NCBI RefSeq assembly: GCF_011612585.1
Contig: NZ_CP050133.1
Coordinates: 1-64,000, forward strand
Source of the DNA: Streptococcus cristatus ATCC 51100
Lineage (GTDB): Bacteria > Bacillota > Bacilli > Lactobacillales > Streptococcaceae
Reading direction: 5' to 3'
DNA: 64,000 nt
The notes under the pieces are model-generated. The model was not told the DNA's origin. It worked only from the letters and a program-made list of their open reading frames with translations, and did not search any database. Both the position numbers and the translations under genes were made by a program. Positions 46,910-55,814 of the stretch are shown one piece after another (within the stretch, counting starts at the first letter, position 1; each line of letters opens with the position of its first letter).

Positions 46910-47635
46910 ATGGCTAAAAAGACATTTAAAGATAAATTTCAACGATTTGAAACCAAATACATTATTTCCAAAGAAACTTTGGCCGATTTATTGACCGAGT
47001 TTGAAAGCCATCTGGTGGAGGATGAGCATGCTTACTCGACCATCCATAATCTTTACTACGACACCCCGACCTATCAAATGATTCGTGAGTCCTTGGAAAA
47101 GCCTTATTTTAAAGAAAAATTGCGCGTGCGGACTTACGATGAAAATCCGAAAGAAGACAGTCAAGTCTTTTTGGAAATCAAGAAAAAAGTGCGCAAGATT
47201 GTCTACAAACGCCGCATTTCGACAGATCTAGTCGCTGCAGAGGCTTACTTGGAGGGCGATCACAGTAAGGTTGAGGATTGTCAGATTCGTGAGGAAATCG
47301 ACTGGCTGGGTCAGCGCTACGGTGGTCTGCAGCCCATGATGTATATCTACTACAATCGTTATTCTATGAAGGGGATTGAGGATCCCAATGTTCGGATTAC
47401 CATTGACCATGATTTGACCTACCGCAACTATGATTTGAGCCTCTTGCATGGTCATTACGGGGAAAATCTTCTGCCGAATCATCATGTGATTATGGAAGTC
47501 AAGGTGCCAGGGGCCTATCCGCTCTGGCTGAGTGAGATTTTGGATCGCCATCAAGTTTTCCCAAGCTCTTTTTCCAAATACGGGGTTGCTTACAAGAAAA
47601 CGACAGACTATAAAGGAGTTGTAAATCATGCTTAG
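46910..47635 (+). CDS. VTC-domain protein (polyphosphate polymerase-like)
   Basis: A 241-residue cytosolic protein. I start it at ATG 46910 (MAKKTFKDKFQRFETKY) with GGGGGAG upstream. The tunnel fold of the VTC/CYTH superfamily is shown by ExKY (residues 14-17), LYYDTP (48-53), KLRVRTY (70-76), FLEIKKK (87-93), YKRR, and a closing IMEVKVPGAYP. Yeast VTC4 polymerises ATP gamma-phosphates into polyphosphate; bacterial homologues with DUF4956 partners are poorly known. It overlaps the DUF4956 gene by 8 bp. Confidence 0.85.
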   Translation: MAKKTFKDKFQRFETKYIISKETLADLLTEFESHLVEDEHAYSTIHNLYYDTPTYQMIRESLEKPYFKEKLRVRTYDENPKEDSQVFLEIKKKVRKIVYKRRISTDLVAAEAYLEGDHSKVEDCQIREEIDWLGQRYGGLQPMMYIYYNRYSMKGIEDPNVRITIDHDLTYRNYDLSLLHGHYGENLLPNHHVIMEVKVPGAYPLWLSEILDRHQVFPSSFSKYGVAYKKTTDYKGVVNHA

Positions 47636-48308
47636 TCATTTATTTTATGATATTTTTACCGATACGGCTGTAGATCCGGCCATGATGATGCTGGCTATCG
47701 GAGTGTCTTTGCTTTTGGGCTTAGTCATTGCCAAGGTTTACCAGTTTAAGACAGTTTACAGCAAATCCTTTGTGATGAGTTTAGCGCTCTTGCCGACCTT
47801 GATTGCAATTGTGATTTTCTTGGTCAATGGAAGTTTGGGAGCAGGGGTTGCCGTCATGGGGGCCTTCAGCTTGATTCGTTTCCGTTCCGCACCGGGAGGA
47901 GCCAAGGAGCTGGTGTCCATTTTCCTGGTCATGACAATCGGGATTGCTATTGGAATGGGCTATCTGGTCTTTGCGACCGTCTTTACCCTCATCATGTCGC
48001 TTGCCATGCTGCTGCTTGAGGTGGTCAATTTTGGACAGATGAAGCATTCCATGCGCCAGCTGACTATCGTCATACCAGAAAGTCTGGATTATGAAAGCAT
48101 TTTTGATGATATTTTCAACAAAGCTGCCAATCATGTTGAATTAGCCAATGTTAAAACCTCTGATATGGGAAGTTTGTTCAAGATTAAATACATCATTCAG
48201 CTGAATGGTCGAATGACTGAAAAAGAACTCATCGATGCCCTACGTACGCGCAATGGAAATCTAGAGATTGCCATCAGCCGCTATATCACGAAAGAAAATG
48301 AATTATAA
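47628..48308 (+). CDS. DUF4956 membrane protein
   Basis: A 226-residue integral membrane protein with about four transmembrane helices in residues 15-140 and a cytosolic C-terminal domain (about 145-226). The connecting GAFSLIRFRSAPGGAKELVSIF segment is the conserved core of the family. It overlaps the VTC-domain gene by 8 bp, indicating coupled translation and probably a complex. A channel or transfer role for polyphosphate or a phosphate-linked polymer is only an inference. Confidence 0.82.
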   Translation: MLSHLFYDIFTDTAVDPAMMMLAIGVSLLLGLVIAKVYQFKTVYSKSFVMSLALLPTLIAIVIFLVNGSLGAGVAVMGAFSLIRFRSAPGGAKELVSIFLVMTIGIAIGMGYLVFATVFTLIMSLAMLLLEVVNFGQMKHSMRQLTIVIPESLDYESIFDDIFNKAANHVELANVKTSDMGSLFKIKYIIQLNGRMTEKELIDALRTRNGNLEIAISRYITKENEL

Positions 48309-48326
48309 CTAGGAAAGAGGCCAATC

Positions 48327-49574
48327 ATGAAAACAGGCAAGAAAAAAATATTTCAGAAAATAAAACTAATGGTACCCCTAGCGCTAATGAGTGTCACCTT
48401 GGGGGCTTGTAGTTTGACCAGCCAGTCCAGCACTAGTGCGAGTGCTAGTGCCACGACCACTCAAACGGCTACCAGTACGACAAAGACAGACACATCCAGC
48501 TATTTCACGGATCGTGATCAGGATGCTTCTTATGATGAGTCGACAGCGACCAAGATTAGCTTGAGTGGCTCCACAGCCAAGACATCCGGTGACGGAGCGA
48601 GCGTTTCTGGGTCCACAGTGACCATTACGGCAGCTGGCACCTATGTCCTCTCTGGCAGCAGTGAAAATGTGCAGATTGTCGTCAAGGCTGGCGATCAAGA
48701 CAAGGTACAAATCGTCTTGGATGGTGCGACCATGACAGGGACGGATGCAGCGATTGTGGTAGAAAATGCGGATAAAACCTTTATTACCCTAGCTGAAGGC
48801 AGCAAGAATAGCATTTCTGACTCAGCCAATCACACCAATACTGACTACGATGCGGCCATTTATAGTAAGGACGACTTGACTTTCAACGGCTCAGGCAGTC
48901 TGACCATCGAAGGAAAATATGGTAACGCAGTTGAGTCTAATGATGACCTGCGCATCACAGGCGGGACTTATACGATTAAAGGCTACAAGAATGGCTTGTC
49001 AGCCAATGATGCCATCAACATCAAGGAGGCTAGTCTGGATATTACCGCGACGGAGGATGCGATCCACGCAGATAATGATGAGGATACTTCGCTCGGAAAT
49101 CTCTATATTCAGTCTGGTACCATTACGATTAATGCTGGCGATGACGGTCTTCATGCCAGCAATGCAGCAGTGATTGACGGTGGTACTATCACAGTCAAGT
49201 CCAGTGTCGAAGCTTTAGAGGGAACAAATGTCACGATTAATGGCGGTACACTTGACCTTTATGCGACGGATGATGGGATCAATGCAGCTAGTACAGCGAC
49301 CGGGGCTGAGATTTTCATCAAGATTACTGGCGGTGATATCAAGGTTGAAGTCGGCCAAGGCGATACAGACGCCCTTGACTCCAACGGCGATATCATCATG
49401 ACAGGCGGAAACCTGGCTATCACGTCCACTGTATCTGCCTTTGACTTTGATGGTAAGGCTACCTATACGGGCGGGACTATCACGGTTAATGGGCAAACCC
49501 GAACCGAAATCACAGCCGATGGCCCTGGTGGCGGTGGTGCCCCAGGCGGACAAGGTGGTTTTGGTGGACATTGA
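48327..49574 (+). CDS. Carbohydrate-binding-domain lipoprotein (DUF4353-like)
   Basis: A 415-residue surface lipoprotein with lipobox LGAC (Cys28), followed by a Ser/Thr/Ala-rich linker (about 30-65). A repetitive parallel-beta-helix-like domain comes next, with recurring GGT-TI and NGL/DGLHA repeats, for example GNAVESNDDLRITGGTYTI. The tail is rich in Gly (GGGGAPGGQGGFGGH). Members of this family often sit with VTC and DUF4956 genes and CotH-type kinases. No enzyme motif is seen. It closes the operon, 18 bp after the DUF4956 gene. Confidence 0.78.
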   Translation: MKTGKKKIFQKIKLMVPLALMSVTLGACSLTSQSSTSASASATTTQTATSTTKTDTSSYFTDRDQDASYDESTATKISLSGSTAKTSGDGASVSGSTVTITAAGTYVLSGSSENVQIVVKAGDQDKVQIVLDGATMTGTDAAIVVENADKTFITLAEGSKNSISDSANHTNTDYDAAIYSKDDLTFNGSGSLTIEGKYGNAVESNDDLRITGGTYTIKGYKNGLSANDAINIKEASLDITATEDAIHADNDEDTSLGNLYIQSGTITINAGDDGLHASNAAVIDGGTITVKSSVEALEGTNVTINGGTLDLYATDDGINAASTATGAEIFIKITGGDIKVEVGQGDTDALDSNGDIIMTGGNLAITSTVSAFDFDGKATYTGGTITVNGQTRTEITADGPGGGGAPGGQGGFGGH

Positions 49575-49582
49575 TTAGAAAA

Positions 49583-49614
49583 AATCTAAGCAGAGATTGT
49601 GCTTAGATTTTTTT
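49583..49614 (+). terminator. Terminator of the VTC operon
   Basis: AATCTAAGC and GCTTAGATT arms followed by TTTTTTG. Confidence 0.88.
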
Positions 49615-49679
49615 GTTTAAATCGGCATAAAATGTACAAAAATGATATACTGGTCTCAATAATGAAGAGGAGCAATACG

Positions 49680-50930
49680 ATGAGAAAAACGGCTATTTTT
49701 GAAGATGTTGTTTCGATTATGACCCAAGATTCGGCAACTAAAAAGGATATTGTCGGTGCGGATCCGACTGGTTTTCGCGAATGTATTTCAGACGATATGA
49801 GTGAAAAGGACTTTCTTTATCAGGTTCAGACTTATCTAGCTAGCTTCGGAGTTATTGGCCACGTAGCTTTTCGGGAGAAATATGCTAAGCCAAAAGGTTT
49901 TGTTCTACGTTCAACAATCCAAGGACTTTATGTTGAGCAGGCTAATGCAGATACGAATTTGCAGGCGGGCGATCAAATTGTGAAACTGGATGGACAGCAT
50001 CTAGAAGAGTTTTATAGGATGCATCGAGCGTATTTTACCAGTTCAACGCCCGAGCGAAACTACCGTGAGTGGAGCGAGTTGATTTCAAAAGCTAGGCAAG
50101 TGACTGTTTTGCGAGCAGGAGCAGAGCAAATCCTTTCAGTTGAGCCTAGCCAGAATCCTATAGAAAGTCGATTTGAATGGAAAGAGTTAGAAAAGGGTGT
50201 TATTTATCTCCGTTTGGATGACTTTAGGAACGAGAAAGCCATCAACAAACTCTATCAGGAAGCACAAGATACTATCAAGAGGGCTGCTTGTCTGGTGATT
50301 GATGTCCGTCAAAATACTGGAGGGATGGACTCGCTGTATTTTCCCCTGCTCCACTATGCTCTTTCTGAGGGGCAAGTCTATTCTGACTTGGGTAGGACTG
50401 ATGAAGGGATGGAAATTCTCTACACAGAGCGGAATGTTGACCTGCGTTTGAAAGATTTTGAAGCCTACGTGCAGCAGGAGGGGATTAATCAGGAGACGAA
50501 GGATTTGTTGGAGATAATCATGCAAGACCTGCAGGCCAATCGGGGCAAAGGCTATGTTAAATTTGGAGGCGAGGACAGGGAAATGTTTCCTAATGTGAAA
50601 GGAGGAAGCCATCCTGAGAAGATTTTTGTCTTGGCAGATGTCTACTGTGCTTCGTCGGGAGACAATTTTGTCCAGATGATGAAATGTTTTCCTAAGGTGA
50701 CGGTTCTGGGGCGCCCGACTCTTGGAATACTAGATTATTCTAACTGCTGTCAGGTAGATTATGGTGACTATAGTTTGAACTTTCCAACTTCACGCGCTCT
50801 AGCACTTGATAAGGGACAGGGTATGACAGACAAGGGGATTGAACCAGACATCCTTATTCCTTGGACAGTTGAGCATCTGGAGCGGGATGTGGATTTGGAG
50901 CGCTGTTTAGAGATGATTCATGACTTTTAG
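49680..50930 (+). CDS. S41-family peptidase-like protein
   Basis: A 416-residue protein; start ATG 49680 has GAGGAG 7 bp upstream. A PDZ-like region (about 70-125, LQAGDQIVKLDGQHLEEFY) precedes a tail-specific-protease domain with the conserved Ser in ASSGDNFVQMM and a preceding DVRQNTGGMDSLYF. No signal peptide or membrane helix is visible, so it would be cytosolic unless exported another way. It may cleave non-native C-termini. Its target is unknown. Confidence 0.8.
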   Translation: MRKTAIFEDVVSIMTQDSATKKDIVGADPTGFRECISDDMSEKDFLYQVQTYLASFGVIGHVAFREKYAKPKGFVLRSTIQGLYVEQANADTNLQAGDQIVKLDGQHLEEFYRMHRAYFTSSTPERNYREWSELISKARQVTVLRAGAEQILSVEPSQNPIESRFEWKELEKGVIYLRLDDFRNEKAINKLYQEAQDTIKRAACLVIDVRQNTGGMDSLYFPLLHYALSEGQVYSDLGRTDEGMEILYTERNVDLRLKDFEAYVQQEGINQETKDLLEIIMQDLQANRGKGYVKFGGEDREMFPNVKGGSHPEKIFVLADVYCASSGDNFVQMMKCFPKVTVLGRPTLGILDYSNCCQVDYGDYSLNFPTSRALALDKGQGMTDKGIEPDILIPWTVEHLERDVDLERCLEMIHDF

Positions 50931-50939
50931 ATATCAAAA

Positions 50940-50962
50940 ACGACCTTTTGTTTGGAGGTCGT
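50940..50962. terminator. Terminator between the S41 and S66 peptidase genes
   Basis: ACGACCT and AGGTCGT pair around TTTGTTTGG. The two genes converge here. Confidence 0.65.
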
Positions 50963-50969
50963 CTCTTGT

Positions 50970-51923
50970 TTATTCATCAATTCTGATAGACATCGTCTCC
51001 GTATCCACAGTCACTTGAGCACCGATGGTGATGGTAAAGAGTGGCTGAGTATGAGCAAAATCCAAGTCATAAAGAACGGGAATTTGTTTGAGAATCGGAT
51101 GTTTGTCCAAGATATAAAAGAGCAGCTCCTCTGTCATCTGGCATTCTTTTGGAAAGCGGCCGATGAGAAGGGCATGTGGGTTAGGGTAGGCCTGAAGGAG
51201 GGCGGCAAGATTGCGGTCAAACTCCACATAATCATCTTCCTCTGCCTCTTCAACAAAGAGGACATAGTTTTCATCTGTTGGGGCATAGGGTGTCCCGCGT
51301 AGAAGTGAGAAGGTAGAGAGATTGCCGCCGATAGCAGTGGCTTGGGCTTTTCCATGGTTGTAGACTTTCCACACTGTCTCATGGAAAGTCAGTGGCGCAT
51401 CTGGAAGATACCAAGCATTACTGCCCCATTTTTCACTAGGAGTCAATTCATAAGAAGTCTGGCTGACGGCCTTGAGCCAGCTCTCGGTCTGATAGTCCTG
51501 CAGGGCATCCATCTTAAAGCTGGAGTAGGACGGTCCCATGTAGGTTTTCATGCCAGTCTTGCTATAGATAGCGTTGAGCAAGGCAGTAGTATCCGAGTAG
51601 CCGCAGAAAATCTTAGGATTTCTAGCAATCAATTCAAAGTCCAGATAGGGCAAAAGCTCATTACAGTTGAAACCGCCGATGGTGGCCAGAATAGCATCAA
51701 CTGACTCATCTGCGAAGGCTGCATGAATGTCTGCCACCCGACTTTCGATGGAGGCAGAGCCTAGTATATCATTTTCCAGATAATGCTCCGAAAAAGACAC
51801 GGTAAATCCTAGCTTTTCCAAGCGCTCCTTGGCAGCTAGATTGGCCTCAAATCCTCCGATATGTTCGATTGATGCCGAAGGGCTGACGACCCGAATGTGC
51901 ATACCAGGTGTGAGTTTTTTCAT
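50970..51923 (-). CDS. S66-family serine peptidase (LD-carboxypeptidase/MccF-like)
   Basis: A 317-residue cytosolic peptidase; start ATG 51923 (MKKLTPGMHIRVVSPSAS) with AAGGAGG upstream. The S66 fold is shown by ATIGGFNCNELLPYLDFELI and the nucleophile Ser110 in FCGYSDTTAL. The sequence is nearer to MccF-type enzymes, which confer immunity to microcin C-like peptides, than to LdcA muropeptide carboxypeptidases. The substrate cannot be told from sequence. It stands alone. Confidence 0.85.
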   Translation of the reverse strand: MKKLTPGMHIRVVSPSASIEHIGGFEANLAAKERLEKLGFTVSFSEHYLENDILGSASIESRVADIHAAFADESVDAILATIGGFNCNELLPYLDFELIARNPKIFCGYSDTTALLNAIYSKTGMKTYMGPSYSSFKMDALQDYQTESWLKAVSQTSYELTPSEKWGSNAWYLPDAPLTFHETVWKVYNHGKAQATAIGGNLSTFSLLRGTPYAPTDENYVLFVEEAEEDDYVEFDRNLAALLQAYPNPHALLIGRFPKECQMTEELLFYILDKHPILKQIPVLYDLDFAHTQPLFTITIGAQVTVDTETMSIRIDE

Positions 51924-52011
51924 AGAAACCTCCTTGTGATAAATTTTATAGAGTATCATAACATAAAGGCTATGGGAAGTAAAGGTAGGGTTAGAGAAAA
52001 TAACCATAAAA

Positions 52012-52036
52012 AACGGAACCAATCAGGCTCCGTTCT
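52012..52036 (-). terminator. Terminator after the DUF4097 gene
   Basis: AACGGA and TCCGTT arms around a GCCTGATTGGT loop; on the minus strand T residues follow. Confidence 0.6.
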
Positions 52037-52040
52037 ATTT

Positions 52041-52940
52041 TTAATGACTAATCTCAATGCTGCCGGTGCTGGTGCGGGCGGTCAGCTTGGCTTGAGCCTG
52101 TTCATTGGTATGAATGACCCGATCGCCTATGAAGTCCTCTCGGTCGTAGCTGGTCTGTATATCCTTGGGCAGTTCAATGTCACCTAGGTCTGTTTGCAAG
52201 TCTAGTGAGATGGCTTTGTAGGTCTCTTCGGCGAGATGGAGATCGATGGAGCCATTGCTGCTGGACATGTTGATATTGCCCTTGAGGGTTAGTTTATCAC
52301 TAGTGATACTACCGTTGGAGAGACTGATTTGAGTATCGGTCAGGCTGGTTTGGACTAGCTCGATGCTACCGTTAGCACTTTCAATGCTACCGCTCTTAAT
52401 TTGGCTATGACTGAGTTCGATAGAGCCATTGCTGAGATCGGCTTTTAATTTTTTGATTGTCAGGTCATTGATTGATAGGCTACCGTTAGCCAAACTGGTC
52501 TTGACCTGCTCCAAGTTCTTTCCCTTAGGTAGGCTTAGAGTGATTTGTTGAGTCCTTTCTAATTCTCCATCTATCAGGCCCAGTAAAGAGCGTAGACCGC
52601 TGTTAATGTTGATAAAAGATCTTGCTTCCTGAATGTATAAACTTCCGTTTTTAGCTTTAGTAGCCACTTTTTCAGATGTCTTGCCGTCTCCTTGATAATA
52701 GGTCAAGTGAACCTTATCATCGGGCGATTCTCCAATTACGACCGAGCGATTGTTGAGCTCCAGATCTAGGGAATGGATATTATCATAGGTTTCTTCTTGC
52801 TTGGCCATCTTGGTGCTGGAAACGGAGCTTCTCACTAGATCCTGCAGACCACCACTTGCTAGCCCTGCCAGTATGAGGCCTAGACCCAGCAGACAGGCAA
52901 CAATCGCAATGCTGAACACGGTTTTTCTTACTTTAAACAT
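52041..52940 (-). CDS. DUF4097 beta-strand-repeat protein
   Basis: A 299-residue membrane-anchored protein (start ATG 52940). One N-terminal transmembrane helix (about 7-29) is followed by a surface beta-helix of short repeats (SLSINDLTIKK, GSIELSHSQIKSGSIE, GSIDLHLAEE), which is the putative adhesin domain. Members of this family are cotranscribed with PadR and DUF1700 genes, as here, where overlaps of 8 bp with the DUF1700 gene suggest coupled translation. Confidence 0.85.
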   Translation of the reverse strand: MFKVRKTVFSIAIVACLLGLGLILAGLASGGLQDLVRSSVSSTKMAKQEETYDNIHSLDLELNNRSVVIGESPDDKVHLTYYQGDGKTSEKVATKAKNGSLYIQEARSFININSGLRSLLGLIDGELERTQQITLSLPKGKNLEQVKTSLANGSLSINDLTIKKLKADLSNGSIELSHSQIKSGSIESANGSIELVQTSLTDTQISLSNGSITSDKLTLKGNINMSSSNGSIDLHLAEETYKAISLDLQTDLGDIELPKDIQTSYDREDFIGDRVIHTNEQAQAKLTARTSTGSIEISH

Positions 52941-53532
52941 GACGGTCTCCTTTCCGTGCCAAGGCTTGGGCGAGTTTGACAAAACTCAGTTTGATAAAGC
53001 GAAGGATAGGACCAATGCTGAGATAAAAGAGTCCAGCCATCCCCAAGGCTAAGAGGCTCATCCCCAAACTGAGAGCAAAAGCAGGAATCGAAGTGCCCAT
53101 ACCGAGAGTCAGGCTGTCCCAAATCAGACTAGCCCCTAGGAGAAGCATAGCAAAGGTAAAGACGGCCATAACAAAAGCAAAGACACTGATGAGGAGGAAG
53201 AAAGTAAAGACTAAGGTCAAAGCCAAGATTAAGAGGGGGATTGCCAGTGGTGCTGCCAAAATGGACAGAATAGCAATCTGGACGATCTGCTTACTATTTT
53301 TGACGGAGCTAGCTTCTTGGCTATCTTCTTCTATTTTCTTGTCCAGAAGATTGATGATAATCTCGTGAGCGGCTTCTTTGGGACTGCCCAGCTCAGCCAT
53401 AGCTGCTGCCTCTCCCTCTGGACCGACCTCGTCAAAGTACTCGGTGAAGTAGTCCATGGCTTCTTGATAGTCTTTTGCTGGCAACTTTTTCAAATAGTTA
53501 TCTAGTTGAGCTAGATATTCAGTTCTTGTCAT
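52933..53532 (-). CDS. DUF1700 membrane protein
   Basis: A 199-residue membrane protein; start ATG 53532 (MTRTEYLAQLDNYLKKLP) with AGGGAGTG upstream. The soluble N-terminal part has DYQEAMDYFTEYFDEVG and AHEIIINLLDKKIEE, typical of DUF1700. Four transmembrane helices span about 90-190. The gene overlaps the PadR gene by 14 bp and DUF4097 by 8 bp. Function is unknown. Confidence 0.85.
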   Translation of the reverse strand: MTRTEYLAQLDNYLKKLPAKDYQEAMDYFTEYFDEVGPEGEAAAMAELGSPKEAAHEIIINLLDKKIEEDSQEASSVKNSKQIVQIAILSILAAPLAIPLLILALTLVFTFFLLISVFAFVMAVFTFAMLLLGASLIWDSLTLGMGTSIPAFALSLGMSLLALGMAGLFYLSIGPILRFIKLSFVKLAQALARKGDRHV

Positions 53533-53845
53533 GGCGAACACTCCCTTCGATAATGCCCTTAATCATGCTGGTATAAAGCTCCCATTCATTTTTGAGGCTG
53601 ACCAGTTGTTTCTGACCTGTTGGGGTCAGAGAGTAATATTTTCGTTTTCGACCTTGATATTCCTGAGAGTAAGTCTCTAAATACTGACTCTTTTCCAATT
53701 TTTTCAGGATAGGATAAAGCGTGGACTCCTTGATATCGGCAATGAGCTTGATGGTTTGGCTAATCTCGTAGCCGTAGGAATCTTCTTTATCTAAAATCGC
53801 TAAAATCAGAAATTCTATCAGGGTAGAAGATGTAGGGAAATACAT
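53519..53845 (-). CDS. PadR-family transcriptional regulator
   Basis: A 108-residue PadR-type winged helix: LIEFLILAILDKEDSYGYEI and TLYPILKKLEKSQYLET, followed by GRKRKYYSLTPTGQKQL. It is the first gene of a three-gene operon. A perfect AT palindrome upstream (53857-53879) is a likely autoregulatory operator. Such PadR-DUF1700-DUF4097 operons are widespread in Firmicutes; the inducer is unknown. Confidence 0.9.
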   Translation of the reverse strand: MYFPTSSTLIEFLILAILDKEDSYGYEISQTIKLIADIKESTLYPILKKLEKSQYLETYSQEYQGRKRKYYSLTPTGQKQLVSLKNEWELYTSMIKGIIEGSVRHDKN

Positions 53846-53856
53846 GCACTACCTCC

Positions 53857-53879
53857 TATATATAAAAATATTATATATA
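53857..53879. promoter_or_regulatory. PadR operator candidate
   Basis: TATATAT and ATATATA arms flank a short AAAAATATT centre just upstream of the padR start codon. Confidence 0.5.
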
Positions 53880-54111
53880 AACTTTCTACATATAGGATAA
53901 TCCCTTTCGAACAAAAAGTCAAGTAATATATAGAAATTTTACTTATAAATTTTGAAAAGGATTTCATCCTTGAAAGATAAGGGAAGTACCTCTTTTTCTC
54001 TTTATTTCCTTACAAGAACTTTACACAATTGATAGCTTTTATATTGAAATCTTTCTCTATAAAATGGTAAAATAATCTATGTCTATCTAAAAAAAGATAA
54101 GAGTGAATGAA

Positions 54112-54243
54112 ATGACGAAATATAAGACGATTTATAAGTTTGTAGGGCAGACATTGCTATACTTTGTGATTTTCGTAGCCCTGCTTTATTTCTTTAGTTA
54201 TCTTGGTCAAGGTCAAGGTGGCTTTATCTACAATGAATTTTAA
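54112..54243 (+). CDS. dltX: DltX small membrane protein
   Basis: A 43-residue gene. It encodes one transmembrane helix (about 14-32; FVIFVALLYFFSY) and ends GGFIYNEF, the conserved DltX C-terminal motif thought to take part in D-alanyl transfer. It is the first gene of the dlt operon and has dltA 20 bp downstream. Position and the terminal FxYxxF-like motif make the identification secure. Confidence 0.9.
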   Translation: MTKYKTIYKFVGQTLLYFVIFVALLYFFSYLGQGQGGFIYNEF

Positions 54244-54263
54244 TGTAAGAGAGTACTATACAC

Positions 54264-55814
54264 ATGTCAAATACAGCAATTACAGATATGATTGAAGCGA
54301 TTGAGCACTTTGCTCAGACGCAGCCAGATTTCCCTGTCTACAATGTCCTCGGACAAGTTCATACATACGGGGATCTAAAGACCGACTCCGATGCACTGGC
54401 AGCCAAGATTGATAGCTTGGGGCTAGCTCCCAAGTCACCCGTCGTTGTTTACGGTGGTCAGGAGTATGAAATGCTGGCTACTTTTGTGGCCTTGACCAAG
54501 GCTGGTCATGCTTATATTCCTATTGATAGTCATTCAGCCTTGGAGCGCGTGACTGCTATTTTGGAAGTAGCTGAACCAAGCTTGATTATTGCCATTGCGG
54601 ATTTTCCGCTGGCTGATACAGATGTAAGCATTCTCAGTCTAGCAGAGGTTCGAGCGGCTTACGCAGAGAAGACTGCTTATGAGATGAGTCATCCAGTCAA
54701 GGGTGATGACAATTACTACATTATCTTTACTTCTGGTACGACTGGCAAACCTAAAGGTGTGCAAATCTCTCATGATAACCTGCTCAGCTTTACCAACTGG
54801 ATGATTACAGACAAAGAATTTGCGACACCGAGCCGTCCGCAAATGCTGGCGCAACCACCTTATTCTTTCGACTTGTCAGTTATGTACTGGGCACCGACTT
54901 TGGCGCTGGGAGGCACTCTCTATGCCTTGCCTTCTAGTCTGACTCAGGACTTTAAGCAGCTATTTGAAGCGATTCTCAGCCTGCCTGTAGCAATCTGGAC
55001 TTCTACACCGTCCTTTGCGGATATGGCCATGCTTTCGGAAGATTTTAATAGCCAAAAGATGCCAGGCATTACGCATTTTTACTTTGATGGGGAGGAGTTG
55101 ACGGTCAAGACAGCTCAGAAATTGCGGGAGCGTTTCCCTGAGGCTCGTATTATCAATGCCTATGGTCCGACTGAGGCAACGGTAGCTCTGTCTGCAGTTG
55201 CTATCACAGATGAGATGTTAGCTACCCTCAAGCGCTTGCCAATCGGCTATACCAAGGAAGATTCACCAACCTTTGTCATTGATGAAAATGGGCAAAAGTT
55301 GCCGAATGGTCAGCAGGGTGAAATCATTGTCTGCGGACCAGCCGTATCCAAGGGCTACCTCAACAATCCTGAAAAGACAGCTGAAGCCTTCTTTGAATTT
55401 GAAGGGCTACCGGCCTATCATACAGGTGATGTGGGTAAGATGACTGATGAAGGTCTCCTACTCTACGGCGGTCGTATGGACTTCCAGATTAAGTTTAACG
55501 GCTATCGTATCGAGCTAGAGGACGTATCTCAAAACCTCAATAAATCCAAGTATATCGAGGCGGCAGTAGCAGTGCCACGTTATAATAAGGATCACAAGGT
55601 TCAGAACTTATTGGCCTACGTTATTTTGAAAGACGGTGTTGCAGAGCAATTTGACCGCGAAATCGATATTACCAAGGCTATCAAAGAGGATCTACAGGAC
55701 ATCATGATGTCTTATATGATGCCGTCTAAGTTCCTCTATCGGGAATCTCTGCCCCTAACACCAAACGGCAAGATTGATATCAAGGGGCTGATTAGTGAGG
55801 TCAACAAGTCATGA
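54264..55814 (+). CDS. dltA: D-alanine-poly(phosphoribitol/glycerol) ligase DltA
   Basis: DltA activates D-alanine with ATP and loads it on the phosphopantetheine arm of DltC. The 516-residue protein is an ANL-family adenylating enzyme with the P-loop [13 protein letters not shown], the A5 motif [11 protein letters not shown], the A7 hinge YHTGDVG and a catalytic Lys near the C-terminus ([12 protein letters not shown]). It overlaps dltB by 4 bp. Confidence 0.97.
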   Translation: MSNTAITDMIEAIEHFAQTQPDFPVYNVLGQVHTYGDLKTDSDALAAKIDSLGLAPKSPVVVYGGQEYEMLATFVALTKAGHAYIPIDSHSALERVTAILEVAEPSLIIAIADFPLADTDVSILSLAEVRAAYAEKTAYEMSHPVKGDDNYYIIFTSGTTGKPKGVQISHDNLLSFTNWMITDKEFATPSRPQMLAQPPYSFDLSVMYWAPTLALGGTLYALPSSLTQDFKQLFEAILSLPVAIWTSTPSFADMAMLSEDFNSQKMPGITHFYFDGEELTVKTAQKLRERFPEARIINAYGPTEATVALSAVAITDEMLATLKRLPIGYTKEDSPTFVIDENGQKLPNGQQGEIIVCGPAVSKGYLNNPEKTAEAFFEFEGLPAYHTGDVGKMTDEGLLLYGGRMDFQIKFNGYRIELEDVSQNLNKSKYIEAAVAVPRYNKDHKVQNLLAYVILKDGVAEQFDREIDITKAIKEDLQDIMMSYMMPSKFLYRESLPLTPNGKIDIKGLISEVNKS

